From Verrucomicrobiota bacterium (lineage in GTDB: Bacteria > Verrucomicrobiota > Verrucomicrobiia > Chthoniobacterales > UBA10450), in the NCBI GenBank assembly GCA_003218975.1, contig QHPD01000113.1, positions 1 through 55,596 of the forward strand: a stretch of 55,596 nt of DNA, read 5' to 3'. Below are positions 41,446 to 49,530 of this stretch, in pieces. The stretch's first letter is position 1, and the number at the start of each line of letters is the position of its first letter. A model generated the notes under the pieces. It saw only the letters and a list, made by a program, of their open reading frames with translations, had not been told where the DNA came from and searched no databases. The position numbers and the translations under genes are program-made.

Positions 41446-42041
41446 ATTTTAGGGTAGCGCGAAAGCATTCTCTCGACGTACTTGGCCAGAATGTCGAACT
41501 CGACATTCACCAGGTCACCAGGCTGCACGTGATTGAGATTGGTGTGGCGTTTCGTGTACGGAATGATCCAAACGACGAAGCTTTTCGGAAATACATCAGC
41601 AACCGTTAGGCTGATTCCGTTGAGGGCGATCGAACCTTTGCAAGCCACATAGTGTGCGAACTCGCTGGGTAACTCGATTTCCAATCGAAAATCTGCGCCT
41701 TCTTTGTCGAAGGCGAAGATTGGCGACTCGCAATCGATGTGGCCTTGCACGAAATGTCCGCCGAGGCGCCCTCGTGCCTGCAAGGCCCGCTCCAGATTTA
41801 CCGACTCCTTCTGTCGCAATTTTTTCAGATTCGTTCGAGCGATTGTTTCCTCGAGGAGATCGAAAGTGAGGCGATCGCCGGCCCGCGAAGTTAATGTAAG
41901 GCAACACCCATTCACGGTTATGCTGTCGCCGCCGCGTGTTTTCTTCGCAATGCGCGGCGCGGCAATTTGCAATTGAGCGCCGTGATTACTTTCGCGCACC
42001 GCAACAACCTTGCCGACCTCTTCGATCAGACCCGTGAACAC
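41442..42041 (-). CDS. ribE: Riboflavin synthase, alpha subunit
   Basis: This 199-residue protein has the usual two homologous barrels. It starts VFTGLIEEVGKVVAVRES (from GTG 42041), with the first-half motif GDSITVNGCCLTLTS and the second-half KGSIALNGISLTVADV, and LGGHFVQGHIDC. It dismutates two lumazines to riboflavin. The frame that extends further upstream translates a repeat and is not believed. I see no FMN riboswitch before it; the leader holds a simple hairpin and a dispersed repeat. Confidence 0.93.
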   Translation of the reverse strand: MFTGLIEEVGKVVAVRESNHGAQLQIAAPRIAKKTRGGDSITVNGCCLTLTSRAGDRLTFDLLEETIARTNLKKLRQKESVNLERALQARGRLGGHFVQGHIDCESPIFAFDKEGADFRLEIELPSEFAHYVACKGSIALNGISLTVADVFPKSFVVWIIPYTKRHTNLNHVQPGDLVNVEFDILAKYVERMLSRYPKI

Positions 42042-42098
42042 CAAACTAGCGTATGAATGTTGTTCTGTGATGTCCAGGCCCCGAGGTTTTGGAAAGTG

Positions 42099-42116
42099 CG
42101 GCGACGCTTCGCCGCT
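42099..42116. repeat. Short perfect hairpin upstream of ribE
   Basis: GCGGCGA-CGCT-TCGCCGC, 58 bases before the ribE start. It could be a leader hairpin or the remains of a palindromic repeat. Confidence 0.5.
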
Positions 42117-42135
42117 TTTCGCATAGCACATTTCG

Positions 42136-42250
42136 CCGCGAATGACGCGAATAGAAGAATGACCAAAACGGATTTTTTTGCGTGAATTCGCGTGATTAGG
42201 GGGCAACCTCTTTATGAGTTCGTGTCCATTCGTGTCTATTCGTGGTTAGA
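42136..42250. repeat. Dispersed repeat, second copy, at the nhaA start
   Basis: It starts CCGCGAATGACGCGAATAG and ends ATTCGTGTCTATTCGTGGTT, matching the copy at 41318. The GTG of its final CGTGGTTAG is the nhaA start. Confidence 0.75.
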
Positions 42251-43537
42251 ATCCAGCCAACCACATTTCAACGCTTTTTCCGGACCGAGACGGTCGGCGG
42301 ATGGATTCTGCTGCTGTTCGCAATTGCCGCGCTTGTACTTGCGAATTCGCCGCTGGCCAAAGCGTACGAGCAGCTTTGGGAAATACCGCTCACAATTGGA
42401 ATCGTTGATCACTCGCTCTCGCTGACGCTGCACCAGTGGATCAACGATGCGTTGATGGCGGTCTTTTTCTTGTTGGTCGGTCTCGAAATCAAGCGCGAGC
42501 TGCTGGTCGGCGAGCTGGCATCTGCAAAAAAGGCTGCGCTGCCGATCGCCTGCGCGATCGGGGGAATGATCGTGCCGGCGGCGATTTATTGGATGTTCAA
42601 TAGAACTGGATCGGGCGCGCGAGGATGGGGGATCCCGATGGCGACCGACATCGCCTTCGCCTTGGGTGCGCTCGCTTTGATCGCGCCGCGCGCGCCAACT
42701 GGGGCCAAAGTGTTTTTAACCGCGTTAGCCATCGTTGATGATATGGGAGCGGTAATTGTGATTGCGCTGTTTTACTCAAGCGCAATCGCATGGGGCGCGC
42801 TCGGCGCCGCGGCGGTGTTACTGGTGATGGTGATTGGATTCAACGCGATCGGGGTCCGCCATTTGTGGCTCTATTTATTGGTGGGAGTCGTGTTTTGGTA
42901 TTTCGTGCACGAATCTGGAATCCACGCCGCTGTGGCAGGAGTCATGCTCGCGTTTACGATCCCCACGCACACCCGAATTAACGCAACGCAGTTTTCCCGC
43001 CGGGCGCGTGCCCTCCTCGATCAATTCGATCGCACCGAGACCGGCGATTTTCTTGTGCTGACCAGTAAGGGACAACAAGAAACGCTTTTCGCGCTCGAAC
43101 ATACGAGCGAAGGCGTGACTGCTCCGACCCTCAGGCTCGAGCATGCATTGCACAATTTCTCAGCATTTGTGGTAATGCCGCTATTTGCATTTGCCAATGC
43201 GGGAGTCAGGATCGGCGGGCCAATCGAGCACGCCGGAATCGTGTTCGGGGTGTTGGCGGGGCTGCTGATCGGCAAACCGCTCGGAATTACCGCGGCAGCG
43301 TGGGCTGCGGTGAAATCCGGAATTGCAAAACTTCCAGACGGCATCGGCTGGCGATCTCTGCTCGGCTACGCATGGCTAGCGGGAATCGGTTTTACCATGT
43401 CTCTGTTCATAGCGATGCTCGCGTTCGACGAAGCCGCGCCGGTGGATGCAGCAAAGCTAGGCATTCTCGCCGGCTCACTTCTCGCCGGTGTGATCGCTAC
43501 GATCATTCTCAGAACAATCGAGCGAGGGAAAATCTAG
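42242..43537 (+). CDS. nhaA: Na+/H+ antiporter NhaA
   Basis: This 431-residue inner-membrane protein exchanges sodium for protons. About 11 helices are present; the ion-binding Asp pair is in LAIVDDMGAVIVIAL, with ATDIAFALGALAL before it and LAGIGFTMSLFIAMLAFD late. The loop at about residues 240-295 (RRARALLDQFDRTETGD) is longer than in E. coli. The only start is the GTG at 42242, provided by the end of a dispersed repeat, so the N-terminus MVRIQPTT may have been changed by that insertion. Confidence 0.95.
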   Translation: MVRIQPTTFQRFFRTETVGGWILLLFAIAALVLANSPLAKAYEQLWEIPLTIGIVDHSLSLTLHQWINDALMAVFFLLVGLEIKRELLVGELASAKKAALPIACAIGGMIVPAAIYWMFNRTGSGARGWGIPMATDIAFALGALALIAPRAPTGAKVFLTALAIVDDMGAVIVIALFYSSAIAWGALGAAAVLLVMVIGFNAIGVRHLWLYLLVGVVFWYFVHESGIHAAVAGVMLAFTIPTHTRINATQFSRRARALLDQFDRTETGDFLVLTSKGQQETLFALEHTSEGVTAPTLRLEHALHNFSAFVVMPLFAFANAGVRIGGPIEHAGIVFGVLAGLLIGKPLGITAAAWAAVKSGIAKLPDGIGWRSLLGYAWLAGIGFTMSLFIAMLAFDEAAPVDAAKLGILAGSLLAGVIATIILRTIERGKI

Positions 43538-43674
43538 CCCGGATTGTGCGGACAATTCCGATGGCTCCTTGCGCAATGAAGTTTCAACTTTGAAATTCCA
43601 GCATCTGTGTACATCGGCGTTTGTCTGTGGCTGGATCGACGCCATTCGTACCTGGGAATGCAGATCTTGTTCGC

Positions 43675-44481
43675 ATGCGCGGATTGCCATATTACTTGAT
43701 TTCTGAAATGAAACTCCCGCACAAAATCCGCAAACTGGCAGAGCCGCTAACCTATCGGCGCGCGTGGCGGAGAGTACGGCGCTCCTTTTTTCCGCTGCCA
43801 CTGGCGCCACTGCGGGCGAAAATCGATCAGGAACGGTTGCGCGAAATCCAGCAACGCTACGCCGGTTCGCCTGAGGGATTCTCCAAATACGCGGATGTTG
43901 ATCGTTACTTGAGGGTGAATCGCGAACGCGTGCAAGATCTAAAACTCCATCGTTCAACGCCCAAACGCGTGCTCGACCTTGGCTGCGGAGGCGGATTTTT
44001 CCTGTTCATCCTCAAAAAACTCGGCCATTCCGTCGTGGGCCTCGACGTCGGACACATCGACCTGTATACCGAGTTGGTCGAGCTTTTCGATGTTCCACGT
44101 GTTCTTTGGAAGATTAGCGCATTCGAGCCACTGCCCGACCTTGGTCAAAAATTTGATTGGATCACCGCGTTTTCGGTCGGGTTTACCCTTTACCAGCCGT
44201 CAAAACGAAGCTGGGGATCGGCGGAATGGGATTTTTTGCTGCGCGATTTGCAGCGACACCTCACGCCCGGCGGCAAAATCTTTTTTGAGCTCAACCCCCC
44301 TGATTACCACGCGTCCGAGCTGCGCGACTTTTTTGTAAGCCGGGGCGCAACTGTCGAGCGTGAACGAATCTTTTTCGAGACGGGGCTCCGTTTTTCATCC
44401 GTTTCGTACGCACCATTCAGCTCGAAAGAGAGCGAACTCACTTCCGTCGCGGAAGCCGATAACCACAAATTACACGGATAG
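43675..44481 (+). CDS. Class I SAM-dependent methyltransferase
   Basis: From ATG 43675 this protein of about 268 residues has the SAM motif RVLDLGCGGGFFLFIL, GLDVGHIDLY, WITAFSVGF and HLTPGGKIFFELNPPD. The basic N-terminus (LTYRRAWRRVRRSFFP) is unusual. The acceptor is unknown; as it precedes the sulfatase-sulfotransferase cluster it may act on the same glycan, though the evidence is only position. The start could also be ATG 43708. The C-terminal residues (ADNHKLHG) come from a dispersed repeat at 44461. Confidence 0.82.
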   Translation: MRGLPYYLISEMKLPHKIRKLAEPLTYRRAWRRVRRSFFPLPLAPLRAKIDQERLREIQQRYAGSPEGFSKYADVDRYLRVNRERVQDLKLHRSTPKRVLDLGCGGGFFLFILKKLGHSVVGLDVGHIDLYTELVELFDVPRVLWKISAFEPLPDLGQKFDWITAFSVGFTLYQPSKRSWGSAEWDFLLRDLQRHLTPGGKIFFELNPPDYHASELRDFFVSRGATVERERIFFETGLRFSSVSYAPFSSKESELTSVAEADNHKLHG

Positions 44482-44560
44482 GACGAATGAGAATATGATT
44501 CACGAAGAGTTAGGCGGCGAGATCATCGGTGCGGCCAGAGATGTTTTTTTGCAATGGTAA
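44461..44560 (+). pseudogene. Repeat plus stub of a GxxExxY-type gene
   Basis: ACCACAAATTACACGGATAG, a repeat word often found before GxxExxY genes, leads to an ATG at 44495. The 21-codon frame MIHEELGGEIIGAARDVFLQ matches only the N-terminus of GxxExxY proteins (PD-(D/E)XK-like) before stopping. The rest is absent. I read this as a gene remnant. Confidence 0.45.
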
Positions 44561-44734
44561 TAGATCGGCGTCTTAACGCTGGGCTATTTGTGATATAAAC
44601 GCGCGAGTCCCGACAGAGACGAAAGAAAGTATGCATTCCTTCAGCAGCATTCTCGTTCATCGCGTTTGGAGCACAAAAACCGCGAGCCGATTGCAAGAAC
44701 GGCGAGGGCTGATTTAGCGCGTGACCTGAAAACT

Positions 44735-46156
44735 ATGGCTGCAGAGCGAAAGCCAAATTTGATTCTTTTCCTGCCGGACCAACAGAGAGCGGACACCGTC
44801 TCTTGCTACCGAGGCGTCAAGGTGCACGCGCCCAATCTGAACAAAGTTGCATCTGAATCTGTAGTCTTCGAGCGCGCGTACGTCACTCATCCGGTTTGCA
44901 CGCCTTCGCGTTCTTCGCTTATGACGGGTACTTGGCCGCACATTAACGGTTGCACTAAGAACAACGTTCCACTCGATCCACGGTTTCGTGTTTTCCCCGA
45001 GCTGATGGAGGACAGAGATTATCGCACTGCGTACATCGGGAAGTGGCATCTCGGCGAGGAAGGACCTGCCGGGCGCGGATTCCAACAATGGATTTCCACT
45101 GACGATCACGGCGACTACATAAGCTTCCTTGTTTCTGCCGGCGTTGCGCCCGATAAGCCGAATGGACGATTCTCAAAATTGGCCATCAGCAACCTGCCGC
45201 TCGAACTCTCGCGTCCAAAGTTTCTCGAAAAACACGCCTGCGAATTCATCGAAAAACATCACCGCGATCCTTTCATTCTCGTTGTTGGCTTTGTAGAACC
45301 GCACTCACCCTACAACGGCCCGCTCAACGATGAACATCCGCTCCATCAAGTGGACCTCGATCTGACCGCCACTCTTCCCGAGAGTGAAAACATTCCGCTG
45401 CGCTATCGTTTGATGCGCGAATGGCAGCAAGCCGAAGCGGCCCTGGATCGCCAGCGATTGCCGGCTCAATTGTTTTTTGGCATCACCCCTGAAGAATATC
45501 GAAGTATTAAGCAGCGCTATCTCGGCCTAATCACGCTGGTGGATCAAAGCATTGGCGCCATCCTTGGATGCCTGGAGCGATTTGGCTTAAGTGGCAACAC
45601 GATCGTGGTGCACACCAGCGACCACGGCGACAGCCTAGGCGCACATCGTTTGTTCGGCAAAGAGGTGATGTTCGAGGAAGCCGCGCGTGTGCCGTTATTG
45701 ATTCGGCTGCCTGATCAGAAACGGGGCAAAGTCGTGTTACAACCGGTCAGTCATATCGATTTTGTGCCGACGTTGCTTGATCTTCTCGGCCACCCGAACC
45801 ATCCCCAGTGCGCCGGCAAGAGTCTGCTGCCGCTAATTAACGAAGAAGCAGTGCCACCAGAGAACGTATTTCTGGAGTGGGCGCCAAACCGGACGAAAGT
45901 AAAAAAGGGCACATCGCTAGCTCGGCGACGCATGATCAAGCGTGCCGTCGAAGAGTCTACTCGCGCTGTTGTTTCCTTCGACGGGTGGAAGCTTTGTCTG
46001 CGCGACAAGGATTTGAATGAGTTATACAATCTGAGCGAAGATCCGCTGGAGACGCGCAATCTTTACGAGAATCGACAATATGCGCCAGTTATTTCGCGCC
46101 TCACCGGCGAGATTCATCGGTGGCAGGAATCTGCAAACGACAAGCTCAGATTGTGA
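44735..46156 (+). CDS. Type I sulfatase
   Basis: From ATG 44735 this is a 473-residue sulfatase. PNLILFLPDQQRADTVSC holds the first metal Asp, and HPVCTPSRSSLMTG has Cys55 in CTPSR, which would be converted to formylglycine; TSDHGDSLGAH gives the other metal ligands. No signal peptide is visible from this start, though a Sec or other route cannot be ruled out. It removes sulfate from a carbohydrate or similar ester. It needs a formylglycine-forming enzyme, which is not in the window. Three sulfotransferase genes lie just downstream. Confidence 0.92.
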   Translation: MAAERKPNLILFLPDQQRADTVSCYRGVKVHAPNLNKVASESVVFERAYVTHPVCTPSRSSLMTGTWPHINGCTKNNVPLDPRFRVFPELMEDRDYRTAYIGKWHLGEEGPAGRGFQQWISTDDHGDYISFLVSAGVAPDKPNGRFSKLAISNLPLELSRPKFLEKHACEFIEKHHRDPFILVVGFVEPHSPYNGPLNDEHPLHQVDLDLTATLPESENIPLRYRLMREWQQAEAALDRQRLPAQLFFGITPEEYRSIKQRYLGLITLVDQSIGAILGCLERFGLSGNTIVVHTSDHGDSLGAHRLFGKEVMFEEAARVPLLIRLPDQKRGKVVLQPVSHIDFVPTLLDLLGHPNHPQCAGKSLLPLINEEAVPPENVFLEWAPNRTKVKKGTSLARRRMIKRAVEESTRAVVSFDGWKLCLRDKDLNELYNLSEDPLETRNLYENRQYAPVISRLTGEIHRWQESANDKLRL

Positions 46157-46180
46157 GTGATCCCTGGGCCCGCCTGAGAC

Positions 46181-46870
46181 TCAAAACTGATAGCCATGCA
46201 GTTCGATTTCTTTAGCAAAAGCTTTTTCCACGATTCGTCGTTGTTCGTCGTTGAATACCTGCCGGTACGGCCTCCGATCGGTCCGATATTCGGATTTTGC
46301 TGCGACGCCAAGGGTTCCATCGAAAGGGACGTTTAATTGCGAGAAGACTTCACCAAGTTCGGCCATCAGGTCCTCGTAGCGGAGAACGCGATCCACGATG
46401 ATTTTCGTGCCGCCGCGATCGGTGTACCGGAAATAGTTAATCGGGAACCGGCCACGAGCGAGATACTCATCCAGGGAAAGCGAACCGCCTTCGCGGGCGG
46501 CGTGCATATGGTAGTGAGACAAAACTTTGTCCCAGGGATTTCGTTCCGCGCAAAATTTGAAATAGCTGTTCCAAACTTCGGCAGGAATACGCTTCTGCAC
46601 CTCAGAAGCCGGCATGTGACGGTAAAATTTCTCGCGACTGATGATTGAATGTCGCATTGCCGACAAAAATTTGCCTGGTCTCTCAAGAATTTCAGGGATC
46701 GGGTTAATAAATCCCTCGTAATTGCGCGGTTGATGTCCTTCGATCGGCGGCGTGACCGGGGTCAGGACATCGGCGGGACCGCAATACTTGGAAAGAAAGA
46801 CTTCGATGCTCGTGCCAGCGGTCTTTGCCGTCTTAATAAAGATGAATTTGTATTTGTGAGAGAGGATCAT
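46181..46870 (-). CDS. Sulfotransferase family protein 1
   Basis: This protein of about 229 residues has the PAPS 5'-phosphate loop in FIFIKTAKTAGTSIEVFL and the 3'-phosphate site in FCAERNPWDKVLSHYH. It moves sulfate from PAPS to an acceptor, probably a sugar. It has no signal or membrane part. The start at 46870 (MILSHKYKFIFI) aligns with its relatives. It lies on the minus strand, 24 bases past the sulfatase stop, facing it, with a divergent second sulfotransferase 109 bases away. Confidence 0.9.
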   Translation of the reverse strand: MILSHKYKFIFIKTAKTAGTSIEVFLSKYCGPADVLTPVTPPIEGHQPRNYEGFINPIPEILERPGKFLSAMRHSIISREKFYRHMPASEVQKRIPAEVWNSYFKFCAERNPWDKVLSHYHMHAAREGGSLSLDEYLARGRFPINYFRYTDRGGTKIIVDRVLRYEDLMAELGEVFSQLNVPFDGTLGVAAKSEYRTDRRPYRQVFNDEQRRIVEKAFAKEIELHGYQF

Positions 46871-46979
46871 GGAGCGCCCTCGCCTCCAGCCACCAACAGG
46901 TCGCACGACTGATAAATAACCGCCAGTATTCGCCTAATTCGGCAACGCGCCGTAAAATAATCCCCACAATTGCGCGCTG

Positions 46980-47591
46980 ATGATTTCTTTTCAGAAACGT
47001 TTTCTCTTTATTCACATTCCAAAGACAGCTGGTAATTCGATTCAAAGCGTCCTCCGCGATTATTCTGAGGATGAGCTTGTGCCTTTACGGCGAGAACAGG
47101 ACGGGGTCGAGCGTTTTGGGCTGCGCAATCCGAACTACAAGATCAAGAAACACTCTACGCTTGCCGAGTACCAGGCCGCCCTCGGCGAGGCTCACTTTGG
47201 CGACCTCTACAAGTTTACATGCGTACGAAATCCGTGGGACAGGATGGTGTCTTATTATTTCACGCCTACACAAAGTCCGGAGACCTGGAATCGGAAAAAA
47301 TTCAGGAAGGTCATTTCAAAGGCCGTGTCAGTCGCAGATTACCTGCGGCTGGATAAAGGCGAAGAGGACCCGTTCGAAAACGTCGATTACATCATGCGCT
47401 TCGAAAACCTGGCCAGCGACTTTCGCATCGTTTGCGAGGCACTAAGCATTTCGTCACCGACGCTGCCGCAGTACAACCGCTCCAACCGTGAACATTATTC
47501 GAAATATTACGACGACGAGCTTCGCGAATTCGTGCGCGCACGATTTGTCGCGGAGATCGAACGTTTTGGTTATACGTTCGAGGAGAAATAA
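46980..47591 (+). CDS. Sulfotransferase family protein 2
   Basis: This 203-residue protein begins ISFQKRFLFIHIPKTAGNSI, the PAPS loop, and has TCVRNPWDRMVSYYF for the 3'-phosphate, then NRSNREHYSKYYDDELREF, a common late motif of bacterial carbohydrate sulfotransferases. It is a separate relative of the first and third genes. It diverges from sulfotransferase 1 and converges on the glycosyltransferase-like gene, with only two bases between stops. Confidence 0.92.
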   Translation: MISFQKRFLFIHIPKTAGNSIQSVLRDYSEDELVPLRREQDGVERFGLRNPNYKIKKHSTLAEYQAALGEAHFGDLYKFTCVRNPWDRMVSYYFTPTQSPETWNRKKFRKVISKAVSVADYLRLDKGEEDPFENVDYIMRFENLASDFRIVCEALSISSPTLPQYNRSNREHYSKYYDDELREFVRARFVAEIERFGYTFEEK

Positions 47592-47593
47592 AG

Positions 47594-48331
47594 CTAAAGT
47601 TTCCCGAGCGTTATATATTCACCGTTCGGATGGCGAAACCATTCGGGCAGTTCAATTCCTGCCGCGATCATGCTCTCGTAACAATTTTGCGTGATCACGC
47701 CGCGGCGGGTGCTTTCTCCAAAGATCGCCAAATTTTCCTTCGTCACAAATAAGCGGTGCTCGGCCAACTTGGGTACATCGTCTTTGAGCTCATCCATCGC
47801 CTTTGCACTGGGAATGTGGTCCGGCAAATGGGTGAAAAGGTATCGGAGCACTTTGGCGCGGAGGATCTGATGAATCCATATTTGAAACCAAGCTTTTCGC
47901 TCGAAGTAAACATCACCAAATGGATTCTTAACTTTGCGCGGGTAAAGAGTCAGTTTGGGATTATTCAGGGTCGCCCTGCATCGGCAGAACAAAAGACCAT
48001 CTACTTCCGGTGAACGCATGGCGTGGGAAATCAGGCTCGCGATTTTGTCGGTGACAAGTTGGATCGGGTACTTGTCGTCCACGCACCAGTAAATCCATTC
48101 TTCATCATCGATCTCCGCCAGCAAATGCAAGACGGTCCCCTTAATATCTGAGGGCGAGGTTAGGTACCTGACTCGTTCGGTGTCCACTCCGCCAAGCTCT
48201 TGGTAAGGAACGTGAAAAACGAACGGGTGATCCGGCCACAACCGGTCGTATTGAAAGATCACGTGCTCTGTTGTTGCTCGATACCGATCGCACGTGAGAA
48301 CAATCGCTTTAATTTTATCCGGCGAACTCAT
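47594..48331 (-). CDS. Glycosyltransferase-like protein
   Basis: This protein of about 245 residues has an opening strand KIKAIVLTCDRYRATTEHVI and, after WIYWCVDDKYPIQLVTDKI, an acidic CVDDKY that may be a DxD-like metal site. The rest has NPKLTLYPRKVKNPFGDV. I do not place it in a numbered family. The start at 48331 overlaps the end of the third sulfotransferase by 17 bases, so the two are translated together, which suggests it helps make the glycan that is sulfated. Confidence 0.7.
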   Translation of the reverse strand: MSSPDKIKAIVLTCDRYRATTEHVIFQYDRLWPDHPFVFHVPYQELGGVDTERVRYLTSPSDIKGTVLHLLAEIDDEEWIYWCVDDKYPIQLVTDKIASLISHAMRSPEVDGLLFCRCRATLNNPKLTLYPRKVKNPFGDVYFERKAWFQIWIHQILRAKVLRYLFTHLPDHIPSAKAMDELKDDVPKLAEHRLFVTKENLAIFGESTRRGVITQNCYESMIAAGIELPEWFRHPNGEYITLGKL

Positions 48332-48974
48332 AGCCAAAATGCTCGATGTCCACTCTGAACTTGTTCGCGATTATATCCCTGGTCCGTGACGTGTAGTATT
48401 CACTGTAATGCCGCACCCGCGGATTTTCCCTTCGATGGGGCAACTTCTCGCTCACGCCCAGCTTCTGTGCTACAAAGGCCCAATCCTCGTCGAGTCGTTC
48501 AAATTTCCCAATGAAATCTGTAAGCACATTCCCGTTGGGATCGACAAACCAATCCAATTGGTACCGATGTGGGGATGAGTGAACGCAGGTGGCGCTGCTG
48601 TATTGAATCCAATCGACAAATTCGTCGAACGTCATTTTGTCTCTGAGTTGTAACGCCTCTGTGCGCTCGTAAAGAGAAACGACGCGGTCCCACGGGTTGC
48701 GAACGAATCCGAACTTGAAATAGGTCTCGAATTGTTTGCGTCCGATTTCTCTGCGGCGCTCTTCCGGAAGCAACAAATACAAAGACGCAAGAATCCGGTT
48801 CTTTCTCCCCCCGTAACGCGTCCAATACGTCTCCATCTGTTTTTTGATCTGCCACAAATTCAGATGCGGCTTCCAAGCCTTACCCAGGATGGCGCGGATG
48901 CTGGTTGAACCGGTCTTAGGCACCTCAACGAAAATGCATTTGTACTTGTGCGAAATCACGTTTGCGGCGCTCAT
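48315..48974 (-). CDS. Sulfotransferase family protein 3
   Basis: This protein of about 219 residues has the PAPS loop CIFVEVPKTGSTSIRAIL and FGFVRNPWDRVVSLYERTE. The end has NPRVRHYSEYYTSRTRDII. The start at 48974 (MSAANVISHKYK) is set by similarity to the first member and the SHKYK start. Its stop overlaps the glycosyltransferase-like gene. It is a distinct paralogue, so different acceptor sites on a glycan are likely. Confidence 0.9.
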   Translation of the reverse strand: MSAANVISHKYKCIFVEVPKTGSTSIRAILGKAWKPHLNLWQIKKQMETYWTRYGGRKNRILASLYLLLPEERRREIGRKQFETYFKFGFVRNPWDRVVSLYERTEALQLRDKMTFDEFVDWIQYSSATCVHSSPHRYQLDWFVDPNGNVLTDFIGKFERLDEDWAFVAQKLGVSEKLPHRRENPRVRHYSEYYTSRTRDIIANKFRVDIEHFGYEFAG

Positions 48975-49037
48975 TGTACATCGAAAAATCTCGCAGGCAT
49001 CAGAAAGTGAGCCTTTCCCCCCGCGTCGTAACGCCAT

Positions 49038-49530
49038 CGGCTCAATCCGCAGTCAAATCCACGGTGCGTCGCAAGTCGCCCCGAAAACTGCGCGTTCGCT
49101 TGCAGCGTCGAAGCGCAAGATGTGCTCAATTTTGGTAAAGTTGAATCGAGATTCGAACGCTTGGTCTGGCGCCGGCCAATTGCGCCCATCGTAATTCCAG
49201 TGAGGCATGGCATTTTGAAAGCGGGAATGTGTCCACGCATTCCAAACTACGCACTTCGGCGCTATCGAAATTTGTGACGCCGCTTGCTCACAGATTCGTC
49301 TCAAATAAGGGGCGCACTCAAACCGAGGCAAACGCGGCCGCAAAAGCCGCTCAAAAAAAATGAAAAAAATTTGAAAAAAAGCTTGCCACCGCTGTGGGGA
49401 TTCGTTTAGACCAGGCGCTGGGAGACAAATGGGCCTCTCAAGCGTTCAAAAAAAAATGAAAAAAAAGCTTGTCAGGCTTCAAAAAGTTTCATAAACGCAC
49501 CTAAACCTAACCAAACCAATGGAGAAACTA
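49038..49530. other. Gap before the TonB receptor: doubtful frame, A-tract promoter region
   Basis: A minus-strand frame, 49053-49343 (96 codons, containing MPHWNYDGRNW), has a plausible composition but no known domain, and I am not sure it is real. From 49356 to 49467 there are two A-rich tracts, each followed by GCTTG(C/T)CA, which read as a pair of promoter-like copies. Confidence 0.4.
49469..49497 (+). promoter_or_regulatory. Candidate promoter of the TonB receptor gene
   Basis: TTGTCA (49469-49474), 17 bases, then TAAACG (49492-49497), preceded by an A-tract. It resembles the small-gene array promoters (GCTTGACA...TAAAA). A second weaker pair, TTGCCA/TTTAGA, lies at 49383-49410. The leader would be about 27 bases. 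Confidence 0.5.

Noticed and set aside
41442-42206. FMN riboswitch and a 254-residue start for riboflavin synthase
   Set aside because: The leader lacks the conserved RFN sequences, and the extra 55 residues translate a dispersed repeat and spacer.
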